6,734 bases of DNA. Source: JADKCL01 sp046050405 (GTDB lineage: Bacteria; Bacteroidota; Bacteroidia; J057; JADKCL01). The notes under the pieces are model-generated. The model was given only the letters and a program-made list of their open reading frames with translations, was not told the DNA's origin and searched no databases. Numbering within the stretch: position 1 is the first letter of the stretch; the number at the start of each line of letters is the position of its first letter. Shown here one piece after another: positions 1-6,609 of the stretch. The stretch covers positions 1 through 6,734 of the forward strand of contig JBJOPY010000206.1 of NCBI GenBank assembly GCA_046050405.1, in the 5' to 3' direction. Position numbers and translations under genes: made by a program.

Positions 1-114
1 TGGTACTTGGTTCAGGGCGGTTCCTCGGCGACTAGGTCGCAATGCGAACGGACGATGATGACGTCCTCGGATGTTGGGTGGAAAAGCTCGGGAAAACTTC
101 TTTGTTTTGGTCCC

Positions 115-609
115 ATGAAGCGTGCCATCCCTCTGGACGAGGAAGAAGTGCTGGAGAAGCTCCGCAAGTACTGTGCTTGGCAGGAGCGGTGCCGGGCGGA
201 GGCAGAGGTGAAATTGCTGGCGCTTGGGAGCCCCGGTGCCGATGTACCGCGCCTGCTCTCCGTGCTGGAGTCGGAAGGCTTTCTGGATGAGGGACGGTAT
301 GCACGTGCCTATGCCCGGGAGAAATTTTCGCAACACGGGTGGGGCCGCATCAAGATTCGTGAGGCCTTGCGTGAAAAGGAGGTGCTGGAAACACAGATCG
401 ATGCAGCGCTCGAGCTGATCGAAGACGATGAGTACGGGGAGCGCTTGATGGGAATGATCCGCAAACGGCTCGGCTCGCATCCTTTGGATGACTGGGAAGC
501 GGAACAGAAGTTGCGTGGCTACCTGGCGGGGAAAGGCTACGAGGCGGACGAGATCGACAAGGCCATGGGGAGATTTGAAACGCGTGCGGGAGAAGACGGG
601 GCCTCCTAG
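115..609 (+). CDS. recX: RecX family regulatory protein
   Basis: The product is a 164-residue, highly charged, all-helical protein of the RecX family. Known RecX proteins bind RecA filaments and inhibit recombinase and coprotease activity in the cytoplasm. The sequence shows the family core at about residues 53-85 (S-E-G-F-L-D-E-G-R-Y-A-R-A-Y, then H-G-W-G-R-I-K-I-R-E-A-L). It also has the N-terminal K-Y-C-A-W-Q-E-R-C segment (residues 18-26) that I associate with Bacteroidota RecX, and a final helical repeat ending K-G-Y-E-A-D-E-I. The length fits the family's usual 150-165 residues. I chose the ATG at 115 because family similarity starts there. The frame stays open to the window edge, with ATGs at 55 and 58 and a TTG at 7, but the extra residues are low-complexity and unlike RecX. 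No clear Shine-Dalgarno precedes the start. recA is not in the window, and the gene converges on rlmN. Confidence 0.93.
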   Translation: MKRAIPLDEEEVLEKLRKYCAWQERCRAEAEVKLLALGSPGADVPRLLSVLESEGFLDEGRYARAYAREKFSQHGWGRIKIREALREKEVLETQIDAALELIEDDEYGERLMGMIRKRLGSHPLDDWEAEQKLRGYLAGKGYEADEIDKAMGRFETRAGEDGAS

Positions 610-790
610 GGGGAGATGCCGACTTCGGGCAGATTCTCTGGGCATTGGACACCTCTCTGGGAGACTGCGGAGGAGGACTGGGTTCAGATGGCCTGAAATT
701 TTTGACCCTATACCGGGTTGAGGCAAACATCATCCCCTCTGAGTCCAAGGCCAATTCATTTCCACAGGGGCAAGGAGAGAATTCTGAGCC

Positions 791-802
791 TTCATCGATG
801 AA
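791..802. repeat. 12-base perfect palindrome
   Basis: The sequence TTCATCGATGAA equals its own reverse complement. It lies in the convergent gap where no promoter is expected, so it may be chance or a minor structural element. The next flanking bases do not extend the symmetry. Confidence 0.3.
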
Positions 803-833
803 ATGTAAGCCTCGAATGCGGGGTGACAAGGGA

Positions 834-852
834 GCCACGGAGTCATCGTGGC
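834..852. terminator. Possible weak bidirectional hairpin terminator
   Basis: The arms GCCACG (834-839) and CGTGGC (847-852) can form a 6-bp stem around a 7-base loop, which a G-T pair can shorten. It lies 43 bases past the rlmN stop and about 225 bases past the recX stop. No run of T follows it on either strand, so it lacks the hallmark of an intrinsic terminator. Confidence 0.22.
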
Positions 853-894
853 CTGGCCATCATCGAAGACCTGCTCCGGGGCGGCCACTCCGCT

Positions 895-1935
895 TTATCG
901 GTGCTTGAGGGCAAGCTGCCCACAGGCGCCGTCCACATCCTTGCCACGGCTGCGGCGCACATTCACGATGGCGCCCCGTTCCTCCAGGTACTGCCGGAAG
1001 CGATGGAGGCGGTTGCCGCTCGTGTTTTGGAACTTGGCTTCGTCGATGGGGTTGTACTCGATGATGTTGATCTTGCTGGGGACGATGCGGGAAAACTGCA
1101 GCAACTCCTCCGCATCCTCCAGGCTGTCGTTGAAATCCCGGAAGATGATGTACTCGTAGGTCACCCGCGTGTCCGTCTTCGCATGAAAATACGCCAATGC
1201 CTCCGCCAATGCCTCCAGGCTGTTGCTCTCATTGATCGGCATGATCTCATTGCGTTTCCTGTCATTGGCGGCGTGAAGGCTGAGGGCAAATTCAAACCTC
1301 ACGTTGTCATCCCCCAGCTTCTTGATCATTTTGGCGATGCCCGCCGTGCTGAGGGTGATGCGCTTGGGAGCCATCCCCAACCCGTCTTCAGAGGTGATCC
1401 TGTCGATGCTGGCCAGCACTTGCCGGTAGTTCAGGAGTGGCTCCCCCATTCCCATGTAGACAATGTTCGTGAGCGGGCGTCCATATTCACGCTCCGCCGC
1501 ATCCCGGATGAATGCGACCTGATCGTATATCTCATAGTGTTGCAGGTTTCGCTTCATGTCCAGATAACCCGTCGCACAAAACTTGCAGGTGAGCGAGCAT
1601 CCCACCTGTGACGAGACGCATGCCGTGACACGGGAATCGGTGGGAATGAGCACCCCTTCCACAAGGTTGCCGTCCGCCGTGGCAAAAGCGTACTTGATCG
1701 TGCCGTCATTGCTGCGCTGTTCGGAATGCACCTTTAGCTTGCAGAGGGTGAAGTTCTCCTGAAGCCTCTGCCGCAACCCTTGGCCAAGATTCGTCATCTT
1801 CTCAAAGCCAGGTGCATTGCGCTTCCACAGCCACTCATGGATTTGCCTGGCGCGGAAACCCAGTTCGCCGATGCCCTCCAGCCAGGCTTTCAGGGCAGGA
1901 AGCTCAAGACTCCGGATGTCGGGCAGGACGGTCAC
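895..1935 (-). CDS. rlmN: 23S rRNA (adenine2503-C2)-methyltransferase / tRNA A37 methyltransferase RlmN
   Basis: This is a radical-SAM enzyme that methylates C2 of A2503 in 23S rRNA, and in some bacteria A37 of certain tRNAs, using a methyl-cysteine intermediate. From the GTG at 1935 it is 346 residues, normal for the family. An N-terminal RNA-binding segment (F-R-A-R-Q-I-H-E-W-L-W, about 27-37) precedes the core. The radical-SAM motif C-S-L-T-C-K-F-C gives cluster ligands C113, C117 and C120, and conserved C106 lies in A-C-V-S-S-Q-V-G-C. The M-G-M-G-E-P motif is at about 161-166. The C-terminal R-R-S-R-G-K-D-V-D-G-A-C-G-Q-L carries the methyl-accepting C338, equivalent to E. coli C355. All key residues are present, so it should be active. 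The frame is open upstream to an ATG at 2079, with another at 2040, but that extension is Cys/Pro-rich and unlike RlmN. GTG 1935 places D-I-R-S-L-E-L-P-A-L just after the start, as in relatives. Confidence 0.96.
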   Translation of the reverse strand: MTVLPDIRSLELPALKAWLEGIGELGFRARQIHEWLWKRNAPGFEKMTNLGQGLRQRLQENFTLCKLKVHSEQRSNDGTIKYAFATADGNLVEGVLIPTDSRVTACVSSQVGCSLTCKFCATGYLDMKRNLQHYEIYDQVAFIRDAAEREYGRPLTNIVYMGMGEPLLNYRQVLASIDRITSEDGLGMAPKRITLSTAGIAKMIKKLGDDNVRFEFALSLHAANDRKRNEIMPINESNSLEALAEALAYFHAKTDTRVTYEYIIFRDFNDSLEDAEELLQFSRIVPSKINIIEYNPIDEAKFQNTSGNRLHRFRQYLEERGAIVNVRRSRGKDVDGACGQLALKHR

Positions 1936-1939
1936 GCAG

Positions 1940-1947
1940 CAAAGATA
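1940..1947 (-). promoter_or_regulatory. Candidate Bacteroidota -7 element upstream of rlmN
   Basis: Read on the - strand this is TATCTTTG, a full match to the TAnnTTTG -7 consensus of Bacteroidota primary sigma factors. It ends four bases before the proposed GTG start at 1935, so transcription would begin at or next to the start codon. I see no TTG -33 element at the expected 19-21 base spacing. It may therefore be chance, or part of a leaderless promoter. Confidence 0.25.
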
Positions 1948-2044
1948 GGCAGGATTCCAGGATGGAGGGGCCGAAGGCTGGAAAATGGAGCCTTCCGGAT
2001 GGGTGCAATGGCATCCCGTCCCACAGGGAAGGAGGTGCATGGCC

Positions 2045-2072
2045 TCCACCAGGATACGCATTTCATGGTGGA
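2045..2072. promoter_or_regulatory. Inverted repeat, possible operator
   Basis: Two 7-base arms, TCCACCA (2045-2051) and TGGTGGA (2066-2072), are separated by 14 bases. The centre-to-centre distance of 21 bases is about two helical turns, which suits a dimeric regulator. It lies between divergent genes. No regulator gene is present in the window, and such a short repeat can occur by chance. Confidence 0.28.
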
Positions 2073-2177
2073 ATCCCAAAGGCCCGGCCGAGAAATTTTT
2101 TGCCGATCCCAGATCCCGAAAGCGGTATTATTTCGATATTGGAGCACTTTATGGTTGGATCCAGCAATAAAGTCCCC

Positions 2178-2488
2178 ATGTACCCCATCCTCGACCTCGG
2201 CGAAGTCCACAGCCTGACCGGGAAGAACCAGCTTCCCGCCGCATTCGGGCAACTCAAAAAATTGCCGGGGCAAAGCCCCCAGCCCGGCAGGGTGCTGGAG
2301 CAGCGCGCAAGGCACCGGGAGGTGCTGCTACAGATCGCCTCCGGGACCGCCACCCCTCTCGATGCGACCGCGAGGAAGGGCGGCCTCCGGCAGGAACTGC
2401 TTGCCCGGGCTACCGCCCCGAGGAGGTGGACAGCGTTTCGCCACCCACCCATGTCACCGTAAGCCCAAGTCTTTATTCAGAAAAATAA
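2178..2488 (+). pseudogene. Small frameshifted gene directly upstream of the TPR gene
   Basis: Reading from ATG 2178 gives a coherent, G/C-ending, helical-looking protein opening M-Y-P-I-L-D-L-G-E-V-H-S-L-T-G-K for 77 codons. After L-R-Q-E-L-L-A-R at about 2408 it degenerates into A-T-A-P-R-R-W and stops at 2460-2462. The frame one base back continues sensibly from 2408 as G-Y-R-P-E-E-V-D-S-V-S-P-P-T-H-V and stops with TAA at 2486-2488, two bases before the TPR start. One extra G in the GGG at 2407-2409 would join both parts into about 103 residues, with a natural junction L-L-A-R-G-Y-R-P-E-E-V. No X-XXY-YYZ slippery heptamer is in frame, so programmed shifting is unlikely. It is either a true pseudogene or a homopolymer sequencing error. 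ATG 2151 is a less likely start because the added codons are AT-rich. I do not recognise the family with confidence; a faint likeness to effector-associated domains is described among the findings. Confidence 0.5.
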
Positions 2489-2490
2489 AG

Positions 2491-5400
2491 ATGATGCCAT
2501 CGATCAAAAACCATTTGTTGCTGTGCGGCCTAGCCCTGCTGCACGGCCTCCTCATGTCCCAGCAGGACACCCGGCTCCCCGGCCTGGTCGTGGAGCAGAA
2601 CAGCCAGTTCAACACCGGGACGGTCAGATACCTCTCCGGCGCCGAGGTCAAGGCCGAGGGCAACCGCACCCGGAGCGACGCAGAGGGCAGGTTCACCCTG
2701 GTCTTTGCGGACAGGCCCCCCGGGGAGGTGGTCTGGGTCTACGCCGCCAAGAACGGCTACGAGCTGGTGAACGCCGAGGAGCTGCGGAAGGCCGCCGTCA
2801 CAGGCCGCAGTCCCCTCAACCCCCTCAAGGTGGTGCTCTGCCCCGAGGGCAGGCTGTATGAAAACCAGATGGCCTATTACCGGATCGCCCGGGACGCGAA
2901 GCTGGAGTCCTACCGCAGGCGGATGGCAGCCCTGGAGAAGGAGGGCCGGGAAAAGGAGGCCCTCCTCCTGCAAATGGCCCGGGACTTCAACGTCCAGCGC
3001 CTGGGGGACGATTCCGCCAGGATCCTCCTCCAGGCGCAGCTCCAGGCCGCCCAACAGCAGGCCCGGGAGCTGGCGGACAGGTTCGTCACGGTGAACCTGG
3101 ACGACCAGGGCGAGACCTACCAGCGGGCATTCCGGCTGTTCCTGGCAGGGGACATCGACGGAGCCATCCGAGTCATGGACAGCGTGGACCTGAAGGGGGG
3201 CTTCGAACACGATGCCGCCTTGAGGAGGAAGGCAACTGCGATCATCGCTGAAATGCAGGCCGCCATCGACACCGCCGACGAACGGACCCGGCAGCGGGTG
3301 GAGCAAACGATCCTCAGTGCCCGCATGCACAAGCTGCAATACCGCTTCCAGGGGGCCGATTCGTTGTATGCCATGGCCCTGCAGTACAACCCCGACACTG
3401 CGAACCTGGATATCGCCGGGGAATATGCGCGTTTCCTTTACGACCAGAACCAGTTCGGGAGGGCGCGGAATCTCTACACGGGGCTGCTGGGAAGATACCG
3501 CCTGCTTGCAGCAGGGCAGCCCGAAGCCCATCTGCCTGACGTGGCCCGTACCCTGAACAGCCTCGGAACCCTACTGTGGAAAATCGGCGACTTCGCAGGG
3601 GCGCGGGAGGATTACGCGGAGGCGCTGAAAATACGCCGTGAACTGGCCCGCAAGAACCCCGACGCCCATCTGCCTGACGTTACCATGACCCTGAACAACC
3701 TCGGAAACCTGCGCAGCGACATCGGCGACTTTGCAGGGGCACGGGAGGATTACACAGAGGCACTGGAAATCCGCCGCGAACTGGCCCGTAAGAACCCCGA
3801 CGCCCACCTGCCCGACCTGGCCGCGACCCTGAACAACCTCGGAATACTCCGCCAGGACATCGGCGACCTTGCAGGGGCGCGGGAAGATTACACAGAGGCG
3901 CTGGAAATCCAACGTGAATTGTCCCGCAGGAATCCCGACGCCCACCTGCCCGACATGGCCATGACCCTGGGCAACCTCGGAGTCCTGCGCCAGGACATCG
4001 GCGACCTTGCAGGGGCGCGGGAGGATTACACGGAGGCACTCAAAATACGCCGTGAACTGGCCCGCCAGAACCCCGACGTCTACCTGCCCAGTGTGGCCAA
4101 GACCCTGAACAACCTCGGAGTCCTGCTCTACGCCATCGGCGACTTGGCAGGGGGCCGGGCGGATTGGGAGGAGGCGCTGAAAATCTACCGTGAACTGGCC
4201 CGCCAGAACCCCGACGCCTATCTACCCGACGTGGCCATGACCCTGAACAACCTTGGAATCCTGCACCGCGACATCGGCGATTTGACAGGGGGCCGGGCGG
4301 ATTGGGAGGAGGCGCTGAAAATATACCGTGAACTGGCCCGCCAGAACCCCGACGCCTACCTGCCCGATGTGGCCATGACCCTGAACAACCTTGGAGTCCT
4401 GCGCCGCGACATTGGCGATTTGACAGGCGCACGCGAAAATTATGCGGAGGCGCTGAAAATCCGCCGTGAACTGGCCCGTAAGAACCCCGGCGCCAATCTA
4501 TCTGATTTAGCCCAGATCCTGAACAACCTCGGAGTCCTGCGCCAGGACATCGGGAACCATGCAGGGGCGCGGGAGGATTACGAAGAGGGGGTGAAAATAT
4601 TCCGTGAACTGGCCCGCAAGAACCCCGACGCCTACCTTCCAGGTCTGGCCGCGACCCTGAACAACCTCGGAGCCCTGCTGTGGAAAATCGGCGACTTTGC
4701 AGAGGCGCAGGAGGACATCGGGGAGGCACTGGAGATCCGCCGCGAACTGGCCAGCAAGGTCCCCGACGCCCACCTCCCCGGCGTCGCCCAGAGCCTGCAC
4801 AGCCTCGGAATCCTGACCTTGGCAAAAGGGGAACCCGAGCAAGTCCTCCCGCAGCTCGGGGAAGCCCTGGAAATTCGCGTACAACTGTTCCGCAAGAACC
4901 CAACGGCGGACGGGGACGATGCCGGTGAAAGCGCCGTCGCCCTGGCCATGGCCCATCATGCCTTGCTCGACGCCACCGGCGACCTGCAGCACCGCGCCCA
5001 GGGACTGGACCTCCTCGCGAAAGCCCGGGATTTCTTGGCCGTGTACCAGGAACCCGTCATCCCCAGAGTCCTCCAGCTTCGCCGGGAGACCGACTCGCTG
5101 TCCCAGGAATTCCAGTCCTACGACCCCGAGGACCGCGCCATCCGGGAACGACTGCGGCTCCTGTCCGCCGCCGTCGAGGCAGCCCCGTCCCCCCACGAAA
5201 AAGTCCTCCGGCAGGAAGCCCTCCTCCGGGAACTGGAGGCGATGCGCACCCAGTATCCCCGGAACGGCAGCCTGACTTCCCTGATCGCCAAGGAGCAAGG
5301 CGACCTGGCCTGGCACCACCTCCTCGACCGGGACTTCCCCTCCGCCGAGGCCTCCGCCCGCAAGGGACTCCAGCTGACCCCCGCAGGGGCATGGATCCAG

Positions 5401-5589
5401 GCCCGACTCGCCCTTGCCCTGATCTTCCAAGGCAAATGGGACAAGGCCAGGGAAGCCTGCCTCCGCCTCAAGGAGCATCCCCAAGGCGACGCCACCCCTG
5501 CGAAGGCCTTCCTGGAGGACCTGGACGCCCTTGAAAAAGCCGGGATCACCCATCCCGACGTCCCCAAGGCCCGCCAGCTGCTCCGCTAG
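2491..5589 (+). CDS. Secreted tetratricopeptide-repeat protein with N-terminal carboxypeptidase-regulatory-like domain
   Basis: From ATG 2491 (or 2494) this is 1032 residues. Residues 1-24 form an apparent signal peptide: a K/H-containing start, then a hydrophobic stretch L-L-L-C-G-L-A-L-L-H-G-L-L. About residues 43-100 resemble a carboxypeptidase-regulatory-like beta-sandwich, with S-G-A-E-V-K and S-D-A-E-G-R-F-T-L. About 125-215 are charged and helical, probably coiled coil. Irregular helical repeats follow to about 345. Ten TPR units of exactly 46 residues each then occupy 346-805. Residues 806-1032 are helical, with at least one more TPR-like pair near the end. There is no enzymatic motif, later transmembrane segment or type IX secretion C-terminal domain that I can see, so an exported protein-binding scaffold is the likely role. 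The frame is open back to ATG 2362, but those 43 residues overlap the small upstream gene and hide the signal peptide. The A-rich GAAAAATAAAG before 2491 is a typical Bacteroidota start context. Codons are strongly G/C-ending. Confidence 0.9.
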   Translation: MMPSIKNHLLLCGLALLHGLLMSQQDTRLPGLVVEQNSQFNTGTVRYLSGAEVKAEGNRTRSDAEGRFTLVFADRPPGEVVWVYAAKNGYELVNAEELRKAAVTGRSPLNPLKVVLCPEGRLYENQMAYYRIARDAKLESYRRRMAALEKEGREKEALLLQMARDFNVQRLGDDSARILLQAQLQAAQQQARELADRFVTVNLDDQGETYQRAFRLFLAGDIDGAIRVMDSVDLKGGFEHDAALRRKATAIIAEMQAAIDTADERTRQRVEQTILSARMHKLQYRFQGADSLYAMALQYNPDTANLDIAGEYARFLYDQNQFGRARNLYTGLLGRYRLLAAGQPEAHLPDVARTLNSLGTLLWKIGDFAGAREDYAEALKIRRELARKNPDAHLPDVTMTLNNLGNLRSDIGDFAGAREDYTEALEIRRELARKNPDAHLPDLAATLNNLGILRQDIGDLAGAREDYTEALEIQRELSRRNPDAHLPDMAMTLGNLGVLRQDIGDLAGAREDYTEALKIRRELARQNPDVYLPSVAKTLNNLGVLLYAIGDLAGGRADWEEALKIYRELARQNPDAYLPDVAMTLNNLGILHRDIGDLTGGRADWEEALKIYRELARQNPDAYLPDVAMTLNNLGVLRRDIGDLTGARENYAEALKIRRELARKNPGANLSDLAQILNNLGVLRQDIGNHAGAREDYEEGVKIFRELARKNPDAYLPGLAATLNNLGALLWKIGDFAEAQEDIGEALEIRRELASKVPDAHLPGVAQSLHSLGILTLAKGEPEQVLPQLGEALEIRVQLFRKNPTADGDDAGESAVALAMAHHALLDATGDLQHRAQGLDLLAKARDFLAVYQEPVIPRVLQLRRETDSLSQEFQSYDPEDRAIRERLRLLSAAVEAAPSPHEKVLRQEALLRELEAMRTQYPRNGSLTSLIAKEQGDLAWHHLLDRDFPSAEASARKGLQLTPAGAWIQARLALALIFQGKWDKAREACLRLKEHPQGDATPAKAFLEDLDALEKAGITHPDVPKARQLLR
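3526..4905 (+). repeat. Ten tandem 138-bp (46-residue) TPR units
   Basis: The anchor CTGAAC, or its variants CTGGGC and CTGCAC, falls at 3553, 3691, 3829, 3967, 4105, 4243, 4381, 4519, 4657 and 4795, exactly 138 bases apart each time. Unit boundaries are therefore 3526, 3664, 3802 and so on to 4905. The unit consensus reads A-x-L-P-D-V-A-x-T-L-N-N-L-G, then x-L-x-x-D-I-G-D-x-A-G-A-R-E-D-Y, then x-E-A-L-x-I-x-R-E-L-A-R-x-N-P-D. This fits the long TPR type (kinesin-light-chain-like TPR_10/TPR_12) with a longer loop than the usual 34 or 42 residues. The last unit is the most diverged. Confidence 0.93.
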
Positions 5590-5595
5590 AGGTCA

Positions 5596-5611
5596 CCCCA
5601 TATTATTGGGG
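5596..5611. terminator. Possible hairpin between the convergent TPR and SDR genes
   Basis: CCCCA and TGGGG form a 5-bp stem around the loop TATTAT, seven bases after the TPR stop. A second small stem, CAAGC/GCTTG, lies at 5624-5638. Both are in the 66-base gap between two converging genes, the right place for shared termination. Neither is followed by a real T-tract, so the call is tentative. Confidence 0.32.
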
Positions 5612-5655
5612 ATTTAGGGTGTTCAAGCGAACGGCTTGTCCTGCCTTCCAGGGGG

Positions 5656-6576
5656 CTAAGACAAGAATTGGATGCCCGTCATCTTCTCAGACAAGTTCCA
5701 GAGCCGTTGTGCATTCGCGGTGTTGTAGGACATTGCGTTTGATTTCACCAAGATGGGGGGGCCCTTTAGTTCCTGAAATCCTGACGGCCCGAAATAATCT
5801 CCCGATTTGGCATTTGCGTCCATGGCAGCCCGCAGCGTGGGGAGCACACCACTGTCCACAGCCTGAGCGAAGAGAGGGTTGAGGACCCGAAAGAGGAGGC
5901 TATGCCTTTGCAACTCTGTGCTTGTCCATCCTGGGTGGGCAGCCGTTACCCGCGGAGCATCCGGATCATCCTTCAGCTTTCTTGCCAGTTCATAGGCAAA
6001 ATAGAGGTTGGCCAGCTTGCTGTCTCCATAGGCCTTGGCGGTTTGATATTTTCTTTTCTCCCAATGGATGTCCTCAAAGTCGATGTTGCCCATCCGATGC
6101 GCGATGCTGGACGTAACTACAATGCGGGAACCTTGGGTCTTCCGGAGCAGTGGCATCAACCCTCCCGTCAATGCAAAGTGCCCCAGGTGGTTGGTTCCCA
6201 TTTGAATCTCAAAGCCGTCCTCCGTCTTCGAATAAGGGCAGGCCATGACCCCGGCATTGTTGATCAGGATGTCCAGGCGAGGATAGGCAGCATGGAGCTC
6301 TTCCGAGAAGGCCTTCACAGAACTCAGGCTGCCCAGGTCAAGCTTTCGTACTTCAATGACTGCACCAGGGAATTCCCTTTTGAATTCTGTAGCCACTTGT
6401 TCCCCTTTGGGCGTATTCCGTACCGCCATGATTACAGTCGCATGTTTGCCGGCAAGTATCCTGGCCGCTTCCTTCCCCAGGCCACTCGTGGCTCCTGTAA
6501 TCACCACAACCCGATGGTCCTGTGGCGCAATGTCATTGCTACTCCATTTTAAATTCGCCATATTTTTTGCTTTCAT
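5656..6576 (-). CDS. NAD(P)-dependent short-chain dehydrogenase/reductase, retinol-dehydrogenase-like
   Basis: This is a 306-residue cytoplasmic SDR with a Rossmann fold that oxidises or reduces an alcohol/carbonyl substrate, not identifiable from sequence. The cofactor loop T-G-A-T-S-G-L-G is at residues 27-34. R53, in the A-V-R-N segment after strand beta2, suggests NADP(H) preference by family analogy. D80-L81 fits the adenine pocket. N-N-A-G is at 106-109 and the conserved Asn of N-H-L-G-H-F is N129. The catalytic Ser is in V-T-S-S-I-A-H (156 or 157), and Y183 and K187 form Y-G-D-S-K. H-P-G-W follows at 214-217. The S-I-A-H-R-M-G motif and the spacing before the Tyr match the retinol dehydrogenase/WW-oxidoreductase-like branch. 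All catalytic residues are intact. An alternative start at ATG 6561 (M-A-N-L-K-W) has an A-rich upstream stretch and is about equally plausible. The gene begins 33 bases after the stop of another - strand gene, so an operon is possible. Confidence 0.94.
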   Translation of the reverse strand: MKAKNMANLKWSSNDIAPQDHRVVVITGATSGLGKEAARILAGKHATVIMAVRNTPKGEQVATEFKREFPGAVIEVRKLDLGSLSSVKAFSEELHAAYPRLDILINNAGVMACPYSKTEDGFEIQMGTNHLGHFALTGGLMPLLRKTQGSRIVVTSSIAHRMGNIDFEDIHWEKRKYQTAKAYGDSKLANLYFAYELARKLKDDPDAPRVTAAHPGWTSTELQRHSLLFRVLNPLFAQAVDSGVLPTLRAAMDANAKSGDYFGPSGFQELKGPPILVKSNAMSYNTANAQRLWNLSEKMTGIQFLS

Positions 6577-6609
6577 TAAATATCAAGAGACGGGATGCTT
6601 GCGCTTGCA

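Larger units (their letters stand above)
610..894. other. Convergent gap between recX and rlmN
   Basis: These 285 bases lie between the ends of recX (+) and rlmN (-). The short open frames here have no recognisable content. Visible structures are a 12-base perfect palindrome at 791-802, a hairpin at 834-852 and a weak imperfect stem at 702-708/715-721 that includes two G-T pairs. None is followed by a clear T-tract, so transcription termination here is not obvious from sequence alone. Confidence 0.6.
1936..2177. other. Divergent intergenic region, rlmN / TPR accessory block
   Basis: These 242 bases separate the proposed rlmN start from the first + strand start of the accessory block. The right half, especially about 2090-2170, is clearly more AT-rich than its surroundings, with a T-run at 2096-2101 and an AT-rich stretch at about 2126-2140. 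That is where a + strand promoter would be expected. I could not find a clean TTG / TAnnTTTG pair on the + strand. An inverted repeat at 2045-2072 lies in the middle. Confidence 0.5.

Noticed and set aside
7..114. N-terminal extension of recX from TTG 7 or ATG 55/58
   Set aside because: The extra residues have no RecX character and would make the protein unusually long at the N-terminus.
823..1611. A 262-residue + strand open frame
   Set aside because: It lies entirely antisense to rlmN, which has all of its catalytic motifs on the other strand. The long frame is a by-product of the codon composition of rlmN.
2400..2415. Programmed -1 ribosomal frameshift in the small gene
   Set aside because: The frame-0 codons GCC CGG GCT do not form an X-XXY-YYZ slippery heptamer, so a simple missing base is the more economical explanation.
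2362..2490. Longer N-terminus for the TPR protein from ATG 2362
   Set aside because: The added 43 residues are Arg/Gly/Pro-rich, overlap the small upstream gene in another frame, and would bury the signal peptide.
2491..2565. Lipoprotein signal using Cys12 of the TPR protein
   Set aside because: The Cys comes too early, in the middle of the hydrophobic stretch, and is preceded by L-L-L rather than a proper lipobox ending in A/G before Cys.
2530..3531. A 333-residue - strand open frame opposite the TPR gene
   Set aside because: It is rich in repeated Gly, Val, Leu and Pro with no motif, typical of the antisense of a GC-rich gene with G/C-ending codons.
3526..4905. Regularly spaced repeats resembling an array such as CRISPR
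   Set aside because: The 138-base period is a whole number of codons and the entire array is in frame as TPR units, with no short repeat/unique spacer structure.
4040..5553. Long - strand open frames (287 and 348 residues) with internal repeats
   Set aside because: Their repeats are the antisense image of the TPR units, rich in Arg, Gly, Ser and Pro. They contain no independent domain.
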